DNA of 45,000 nt, taken from Symbiodinium natans (lineage: Eukaryota > Sar > Dinophyceae > Suessiales > Symbiodiniaceae). Within the stretch, counting starts at the first letter, position 1. Each line of letters opens with the position of its first letter. The notes beneath the pieces are model-generated. The model was not told the origin of the DNA. It did not search any database and was given only the letters and a program-made list of their open reading frames with translations. The DNA is taken from the NCBI GenBank assembly GCA_905221605.1, contig CAJNDS010002174.1, positions 1 through 45,000 of the forward strand, read 5' to 3'. Position numbers and translations under genes: made by a program. Positions 39,801 to 45,000 of this stretch are shown piece after piece.

Positions 39801-42800
39801 ATCCAGCTGCTGCTTTGAGTAATGCGGGGGCGGTCTGTTGGGGTCTCTGCTAGGTAGGCTCTTGGGACATTGTTTGTATTTTCCTTTATTGGGTTTGAGA
39901 GGGTCATATTCAGAATATTTTTTTCAGAGGCAAGCCCATCTCAGCAGCTCTGAAGAAATCATACCCTATATAGCCCCGAAATCCCAAACCCCAGGCCCTA
40001 AACCCTAAACCCGAAACCCTAAACCCTAAACCCTAACACCGGCCCTAAACAAAAAGCACCAACTCCCAAACCTCGCTGGTGGATCCTGGGTTCCTAAGCC
40101 CTAAACCCTAAACCCGAAACCCTAAACCCAAAACCCTAAAACCTCCCTCTAATGCCCCTTCAGGCCCCCAAGGCGCTGAGACTGACCCCCCAAGCTCCCA
40201 AACCCTTATCAGGGTTTAGGGTTTGGGGTTTAGGGTTTAGGGTTTGGGGTTTGGGGTTTAGGGTTTAGGGTTGGGCTTAGGGCCCTCAACCACTAAGCCC
40301 CTGAGCCCCTGAAACCGCTAAAGCCCGCAACCCAAAGCAAGAAGAGAGCGGCAAGTCAGGCGTGTGTTGCACACCTACTCCGGCAGGCCCCGGGAACAGT
40401 TGGTGGTTTCTTGATGCTTAACTCCACACTTGGCCCAAACCCTAAACCCGAAACCCTAAACCCTAAACTCCAAACCCTAAACCCTAAACCCTAAACCCTA
40501 CAGAAACCCCAATCAAGGCTTCAGGGCTTCGAGCTTCAGGATCCTCAGGGTTTGTCCGGGGCTTTTGCCCAAGCTCGTGTGCTTTCAGGGAAGCTTTGGT
40601 TTGGCCTTGCGATTTTTGAGGTTTACCGGGTTTAGGGTTTGGGGTTTCCGGTTTGGGGGTTTAGGGGTTTAGGGTCCAGGGTTTAGGGTTTGGGGTGTCC
40701 GGTTTGGGGGTTTAGGGTCCAGGGTTTAGGGGTTCGAGGTTTCGGGTTCCTTGAAACTTTTGGCCTCTTGGAAGGTTTGGTTTCGCAGTGGGCCTGAAAG
40801 AGGTTTCAGTCAGGGGGAGGTGCACGTGCAGATGCAGCCCTCCCTAAACCCCTAAACCCTGAACCCCTAAGCACCTAAACCCTGAACCCCTGAACCCCAA
40901 AACCCCTAAACCCCTAAACTCCAAACCCTAAAACCCTAGACCCCAAACCCTAAACCCTAAACCTTAATCATGACCAAAACCCCGAACCCCCAAACCCCCA
41001 AACCCTAAACCCCTAACCCCAAACCATAAACCCTAAACCCTAAACCCTAAACCCTAAACCCTAAACCCTAAACCCTAAACCCTAAACCCTAAACCCTAAA
41101 CCCTAAACCCTAAACCCTAGACCCTGACTGAAAGCTCCAACAGACTTTGGGCGAGGTGCTTGATGCCCTTGCCTACTGCCACGCCCAAACCTTGGGGTGC
41201 GGGCCCCGGGGCCGCTAGGGAGCTAGAGGGTTTAGGGTTTAGGGTTTAGGGTTTAGGGTTTAGGGTTTAGGGTTTAGGGTTTAGGGTTTAGGGTTTAGGG
41301 TTTAGGGCAAGTTTCGGGTTTAGGGTCAGGTTTAGGGTCTGAATCCACCCACAACAACACAACAAGCCCTACAACCTACAAGTCCCCGGAGCCTTGAGCC
41401 CCAATCCCTTTCGACGAAACATGCCCCAGAATTCCCAAGCCTTGAAGCCTACAGTCCAGCCCTAAACCCTAAACCCTAAACCCCAAACCCTAAACCCTAA
41501 ACCCTAAACCCTAAACCCCAAACCCCCCAACCCGCAAGCCTCCCGAACCCCAACACCTAAATGCCCCCAGAAAGCTTTGGGTCCCCTTAAACCCTAAACC
41601 CTAAACCCTAAACCTCTCTGTCATATGTATATAAACCCTAATGGCTTGGCCGGCAATTGTCAAAAAGTTGGCCGGCAATTGTCAAAACTTGGCCGGCAAT
41701 TGTCAAAACTTGGCCGGCAATTGTTTTTTGCAATTGCCGGCCAACTTTTTGACAATTGCCGGCCAACTTTCGACACTTTTACAATTGCCGGCCAACTTTT
41801 GACAATTGCCGGCCAACTTTTGACAATTGCCGGCCAACTTTTTGACATTTCACGGGCCGGAACTGTCAAAACTTGGCCGGCAATTGTCAAAACTTGGCCG
41901 GCAATTGTCAAAACTTGGCCGGCAATTGTCAAAACTTGGCCGGCAATTGTCAAAAGTTGGCCGGCAATTGTCAAAACTTGGCCGGCAATTGTCAAAAACT
42001 TGGCCGGCAATTGTCAAAACTTGGCCGGCAATTGTAAAACTCCCCCCCCCCCCCCCTTCAGGGCTTGTGTTCAGGGTTTCAGGGCCCAGCGTTTAGGGTT
42101 TCAAGGCCTCAGGGCCCAGCGTTTATCGTTTCAGGGCCCAGCGTTGAGGGTTTCAAGGCCTCAGGGCCGGTGTTTAGGGTTTCAGGGCCCAGCGTTGAGG
42201 GTTTCAAGGTCTCAGGGCTTGTGTTTAGGGTTTCAGGGCCCAGCGTTTAGTTCAAGGCCTCAGGGCCTGTGTTTAGGGTTTCAGGGCCAAGCGTTTAGGG
42301 TTTCAAGGCCGCAAGGCCTGTTTGTAGGGTTTCGGGGCCCAGCGTTTAGGGTTTCAAGGCCTCAGGGCCTGTGTTTAGGGTTCCAGCGTTTAGGGTTTCA
42401 AGGCCTCAGAGCCTTTTAAAGTTTCAGGGCCCAACGCTTAGGGTTTCAAGGCCAGGGCCTGTGTTTAGGGTTTCAGGGCCCAACGTTTAGGGTTTCAAGG
42501 CTTCAGGGCCTGTGTTTAGGGCCAACGTTTAGGGTTTCAAGGCCTCAGGGTCCTGCTTTTAAGGGTTTTCAAGGCCTCAGGGCCCAGCGTTTAGGGTTTC
42601 AAGGCCTCAGGGCATGCTTTTAGGGTTGCAGGGCCTCAAGGCCTGGGGTTTAGGGTTTCAGGGCAAGCCTAGCATTTAGGGTTGATTTAGGGTTCCAGGC
42701 CTCAGGAGGGTTAGGGAGGCTTTTACCACGCACGACAGTTTTGCTTAGTGGTGGGCCTCATTAAAAGAAATTGAAAGCTAAAATATTTTCCTAATGTTAT

Positions 42801-43300
42801 GGGTTCCAAAGGGTGGGTGGGTAGATTTTCAGTACCAGAGTAGCGAGCTTGACTAGTGAAAGCTTGGACTTGAGATGCTGAACCCTAAACCCTAAACCCT
42901 AAACCCTAAACTCTAAACCCTAAACCCTAAACCCTAAACCCTAAACCCTAAACCTTAAACCCTAAACCCTAAACCCTAAACTCTAAACCCTTAACCCTAA
43001 ACCCTAAACCAGAAAACTTTGGGGGACCCAAAGGCCCATCATCCATCGGGACCTACAGCCGGAGTGCGCGCGAAGCCTACGCTTCAGGGTGCTCTTAGCA
43101 AGACCGTTCTGGGACATAGGGTTTAGGGGTTTATGGGTTTAGGGGTTTAGGGTTTAGGGTTTTAGGGTTCGGGGGCTTGGGCAGGAGTTTGACTCTTGCA
43201 CTTGCCGCCGGAATTGGTGCGCGGGAACATGTTCGTGCAAACCCGAAGCCCTGAACCCTGAACCCGGCAGCCTCTAGGATTTTGGCTTTGAATTTCGGAG
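36852..43300 (+). CDS. Ser/Thr protein kinase, many tiny exons
   Basis: Exons read by eye: 36852-36905 (SQTFVEVRQIRKDKVFNL), 38670-38723 (RITELQHPCMPRVLDCLE), 39386-39433 (DFRNFFVVSEPVEGTE), 39713-39763 (VMDFMQNSFVRGNSVSE), 40360-40386 (ACVAHLLRQ), 41144-41196 (TLGEVLDALAYCHAQ), 43034-43064 (PIIHRDLQPE) and 43278-43300 (DFGFEF). In order these give the beta-3 strand, helix C/beta-4 (LQHP), beta-5 hinge, helix D, helix E, catalytic loop HRDL and DFG, as in CAMK/CDPK-type kinases. Exons 1-5 are phase 0 and end at AG|GC or TTG|GC. Arg stands at the VAIK lysine position and Gln follows HRDL, so it may be a pseudokinase. The glycine loop, an exon around helix C, NxxLL and the C-lobe were not all found. 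Confidence 0.75.
37206..37292 (+). CDS. Possible kinase-gene exon or separate exon
   Basis: The frame PFRHKNETEASAPMDFIRTS runs to the G-rich array (CGACTG|GTTTAG). If it used the GC donor after GACCGAG (GAG|GC) it would be phase 0 and fall between the first two kinase exons, where about ten helix C residues are missing. This is inference only. Confidence 0.35.
37288..37394. repeat. (TTTAGGG)n array
   Basis: About 15 perfect units. Confidence 0.95.
37395..37778. other. Unique and degenerate sequence within kinase region
   Basis: Degenerate G-rich repeat plus unique sequence, ending in another TTTAGGG array (37663-37735). No exon is supported, though CATAG/CCCAG pairs near 37600 could frame a very small one. 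Confidence 0.4.
37779..38189. repeat. Longest telomeric array of the window, (CCCTAAA)n
   Basis: About 410 bp and 58 units with few variants (CCTAAACC deletions at about 37978, two CCCTCAA). Lies in the intron between the first two kinase exons in C-rich sense orientation. Confidence 0.97.
38193..38276 (+). CDS. Possible exon or small ORF
   Basis: ATG at about 38194 opens MSWHDCDPMRATTVSSQIPS and PQPQKLG, then TGA. Flanked by C-rich and G-rich arrays like other exon islands. It does not fit the kinase, and its role is unknown. Confidence 0.25.
   Translation: MSWHDCDPMRATTVSSQIPSPQPQKLG
38497..38635. repeat. (CCCTAAA)n array before kinase exon 2
   Basis: About 19 units, ending 35 bp before the acceptor CCTACAG. 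Confidence 0.95.
38733..39120. repeat. G-rich array with higher-order repeat of about 85 bp
   Basis: GGGTGTTGCAGTTTAGGGTT recurs at about 38822, 38906 and 38993, embedded in TTTAGGG, TTCAGGG and TTGAGGG units, so a compound unit of 84-87 bp has been duplicated. No gene. Confidence 0.8.
39575..39853 (+). other. Open island around kinase exon 4
   Basis: A plus frame of 92 codons is open here. Only its part from 39713 to 39763 is claimed as kinase exon 4. The rest has no kinase similarity and is taken as intron that happens to be open. The 90 bp after it (to 39950) hold unique sequence with a TATTTTTTTC run. Confidence 0.45.
40610..40760. repeat. Degenerate G-rich repeat with local duplication
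   Basis: CCGGTTTGGGGGTTTAGGG with GGTCCAGGGTTTAGGG occurs twice (about 40649 and 40698), an internal duplication of about 50 bp. In the intron before kinase exon 6. Confidence 0.7.
41025..41118. repeat. (CCCTAAA)n array before kinase exon 6
   Basis: About 13 units, 25 bp before the acceptor CCAACAG. Confidence 0.93.
41228..41308. repeat. (TTTAGGG)n array after kinase exon 6
   Basis: About 11 units shortly after the GT donor at 41197. Confidence 0.93.
41611..42883 (+). mobile_element. Head/tail hairpin-array element, copy 3, in a kinase intron
   Basis: The head AACCTCTCTGTCATATGTAT is followed by 21-bp units containing CCGGCAATTGTCAAAACTT. They run forward (41648-41728), reverse (41731-41848), then forward (41866-42037), followed by a C run. 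The tail (42776-42883) has TTATGGGTTCCAAAGGG, GGGTGGGTAG, CTTGACTAGTGAA and GCTTGGACTTGAGATGC. Between array and tail lies a separate GC-rich minisatellite. It sits between kinase exons 6 and 7. The 264-codon ORF through it is an artefact. Confidence 0.75.
42059..42700. repeat. GC-rich minisatellite inside element copy 3
   Basis: Units of about 55-60 bp made of GTTTAGGGTTTCAAGGCCTC and AGGGCCYRGCGTTTAGGG in alternation, around a dozen copies with deletions. The unit includes GTTTAGGG, so it may have grown from telomeric sequence. Confidence 0.85.
42880..43012. repeat. (CCCTAAA)n array before kinase exon 7
   Basis: About 18 units starting exactly at the element tail, as at 16712, and ending about 20 bp before exon 7 (HRDL). 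Confidence 0.93.
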
Positions 43301-43558
43301 GTCATGTGCAGGATTGCAGGAGCCAGCCATGTAGAGCTGTTGATCACTGGCCACATGCTTTGGGGGGGGAGGAGGGGGGAGGCGGGGGGGGGGGAGTGCA
43401 TTCTTAAAAGAAATGGGCTTCTTTCCGAAAGCCACAGAATGGTGCAGCTGAGAAACTGCGAACCCTCAACCCCCAACCCTAAGCCCTAAGCCGTAATTTG
43501 GGAAAGAAGGGGCTTCTCAAGACCCTCAAAAAGCCCCGGCGCTTGCGCTCTTTGCCAG

Positions 43559-43598
43559 GTCTTGGTGGCGGAATCCCACAAGGATGATCCCAGCAGAG
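43559..43598 (+). CDS. Possible kinase exon after DFG
   Basis: TTTGCCAG precedes a frame that continues the phase left by the DFG exon: SWWRNPTRMIPAE, then a GC donor (GAG|GC). NPTRMIPAE loosely resembles the activation-segment end (GTxxxMAPE), but the match is weak. Confidence 0.3.
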
Positions 43599-43637
43599 GC
43601 GGGAGTGGGGTTGTCGGAAAGCCCCTTGTGCCTCTAA

Positions 43638-43736
43638 TATAGGGGTCGGAATAATGACTAACAATATTCCCTGAAGCTCCCTTTGCTCCCCCCCCCCCCC
43701 CTCAAAAAAAACCTATTCCAGTTATCAAGGCCCCTA
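43638..43736. mobile_element. Short TIR element, family D copy 2
   Basis: Starts TATAGGGGTCGGAAT and ends TTATCAAGGCCCCTATA, matching 25069-25172. It contains a run of 13 C. Confidence 0.55.
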
Positions 43737-43915
43737 TAGTTCGCCTTAAATCCCAAACGTAGTTCGTCAGGGCATTACGGGGGGTCGCATGTCAGGCAGG
43801 TGGTCTGGCTGGAGGTTGGGGGGGGGGAAGCTCTAAGAGAGGAGCTTCAGGTAGATATCTCTTCTGTGAGCTCGAGCCTTTCTGTCCTTGTGTAGTTAAC
43901 TTGCCCCTCTCGGTC

Positions 43916-44174
43916 TCAGAAGAGCTCCGGTAGACCAATCTTTCGAAGAGCCCCAGACTCTACCAGGAATCCCTCTGTGCCAGAACCCCTCAGATGGGGC
44001 AAATTTGGAAGCAAGTGGCCCCAAAGGCCCAAGCAAGTCCTGTTCCCTAAGCTTGAATTCCGAGTCCCTACTAAATCTCAAGCCCTTACGTTGCTGTCGG
44101 AAATTGCGGAGGCCCCGCGGCGTTGAAGGCCTGGGTCACCTCCATCGGCCTACAGGCCACTGCGCGGTGGCCGT
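43916..44174 (+). CDS. Long unique island with two open plus frames
   Basis: After CGGTCTCAG one frame runs as KSSGRPIFRRAPDSTRNPSV to a TGA near 44126. Another runs as RRAPVDQSFEEPQTLPGIPL to the G-rich array at 44174 (GTGGCC|GTTTAG). Both look protein-like. It may be a downstream exon of the kinase gene or of the next gene; no domain is recognised. Confidence 0.3.
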
Positions 44175-44241
44175 TTAGGGTTTAGGGTTTGGGGTTGGGG
44201 TTTTGGAAGCTTGTGGTGTTGACTGCGGCTTCTCTTTGTAG

Positions 44242-44340
44242 GACTGTCACCGACACAGCCGTAGCAACTGCAGATATAAGGGCTGGTTGCCCAGATATTC
44301 CCGCATCCAGACTTGTGATAAGTTCCATCACATAACTTGA
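44242..44340 (+). CDS. Probable terminal exon
   Basis: A good acceptor (GGCTTCTCTTTGTAG) precedes DCHRHSRSNCRYKGWLPRYS and IQTCDKFHHIT, then TGA at 44338-44340. It is rich in Cys and His, but no zinc-finger spacing is clear. Flanked by G-rich and C-rich arrays. Confidence 0.4.
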   Translation, partial: DCHRHSRSNCRYKGWLPRYSRIQTCDKFHHIT

Positions 44341-44359
44341 TGCGGGCGGTTGTCAAGCG

Positions 44360-44577
44360 AACCCTAAACCCCAAACCCCAAACCCTAAACCCTAAACCCT
44401 AAACCCTAAACCCTAAACCCTAAACCCTAAACCCTAAACCCTAAACCCTAAACCCTAAACCCTAAACCCCAAACCCGAACCCCTAACCCCTAAACCCTAA
44501 ACCCTAAACCCCAAACCCTAAACCCCAAACCCCAAACCCTAAACCCCAAACCCCAAACCCTAAACCCTAAACCCCCT
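44360..44577. repeat. (CCCTAAA)n / CCCCAAA array
   Basis: About 30 units with frequent CCCCAAA variants in the second half. Confidence 0.93.
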
Positions 44578-44579
44578 CA

Positions 44580-44682
44580 TCCCCTAAAGAATACCAAATC
44601 CCCTGGCCAGCCGCTCTTCGATCTCCACGGCCTGGGCGGGTCCTTGCCCTCGGCCAGCTTGCCGGAGAGCCCAGCTCGGGTT
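44580..44682. other. Coding-like island of unclear strand
   Basis: On plus it reads LASRSSISTAWAGPCPRPAC; on minus QAVEIEERLARGFGIL precedes a stop. Flanked C-rich then G-rich. Either strand could hold an exon. Confidence 0.25.
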
Positions 44683-44808
44683 TGGGGTTTGGGGTTTGGG
44701 GTTTTGGGTTTGGGGTTTAGGGTTTAGGGTTTAGGGTTTAGGGTTTAGGGTTTAGGCTACCTTTGGAGTCGGGTTTGTAGCATTTATAGTGTTTATTTCT
44801 TTTTATTC

Positions 44809-44842
<34 letters not shown>

Positions 44843-45000
44843 TTTTTTTTGGGGGGGGGGGGGGTTGGTTTAAAGGGCTTGTAGGGCTTTATAGGGTTTA
44901 ATAGGGTTTGTAGGGGGTTATAAGTTTTTTTGGGGGTTTGATGGGATTTATCTGGTTTTGGCGTGGGTTGCAAGGTTATTTATAGGGTTTATGGGGTTTA
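44683..45000. repeat. G-rich array, (ATT)n and poly-G, degenerate repeat
   Basis: TTTGGGG and TTTAGGG units (44683-44755), then (TTA/ATT)n near 44812-44842, a T run, a G run (44851-44864), and degenerate TAGGGTTTATAGGG sequence to the window end. No gene. Confidence 0.9.

Larger units (their letters stand above)
6125..45000. repeat. Field of interspersed telomeric-type repeats
   Basis: Well over 100 separate arrays of TTTAGGG or its complement, plus variants, fill this region. They alternate with unique islands. Arrays run in both orientations. The commonest local order around an island is C-rich array, island, G-rich array. Where exons could be assigned, the arrays lie in introns. The translations of these arrays (for example GLGFRVSG-type peptides) are not genes. 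Confidence 0.95.

Noticed and set aside
41625-42419. 264-codon plus ORF and its shadows
   Set aside because: It runs through two unrelated tandem repeats and is low complexity; the locus is a kinase intron.

Overview
This window looks like nuclear DNA of a eukaryotic alga, most probably a dinoflagellate. Three things point there. Plant/alveolate-type telomeric repeat (TTTAGGG/CCCTAAA) is scattered through about 39 kb. Coding sequence comes as tiny exons of 27-150 nt. Of 14 reconstructed splice donors, 9 read GC rather than GT, a habit well known in dinoflagellates. Nothing bacterial, viral or organellar was seen.

Layout. 1-3700 is satellite DNA: a diverged repeat, a long A/T hairpin, a higher-order array of about 1.17 kb period, and a GGGGGATGAT minisatellite with a polarity switch. 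3743-3836 is a telomeric array. 3837-6070 is a satellite of about 310 bp per unit built from palindromes centred on CCCGGG. From 6125 to the end the window alternates telomeric-type arrays (20-410 bp, both orientations) with short unique islands of 50-500 bp, many of which read as exons on the + strand.

Genes. Two split genes could be reconstructed by eye. A phytanoyl-CoA dioxygenase (PhyH)-like gene at 31013-34858 has nine exons that join into one open frame of 347 residues. A Ser/Thr protein kinase at about 36852-43300 has seven tiny exons covering the N-lobe through the catalytic loop (HRDL), and a separate DFG exon follows. A tandem-repeat acidic ORF (27915-29156, minus) lies between three copies of a U6-snRNA-like sequence, the whole bounded by terminal inverted repeats. 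Other islands are probable exons of genes I cannot name.

Repeats and mobile elements. Four short terminal-inverted-repeat families are present, two with candidate target-site duplications and two interrupted by telomeric repeat. The most striking repeat family (15994-16713, 18411-18612, 41611-42883, plus a tail at 13543-13660) shares a conserved head. Its two complete members and the lone copy also share a tail. Between head and tail are arrays of 21-22 bp units in a forward-reverse-forward arrangement, with unrelated unit sequence in each member. Telomeric arrays make up much of the introns, usually with the C-rich strand in the sense orientation just before the splice acceptor. The working idea is that telomeric repeat has become intron-building material here.
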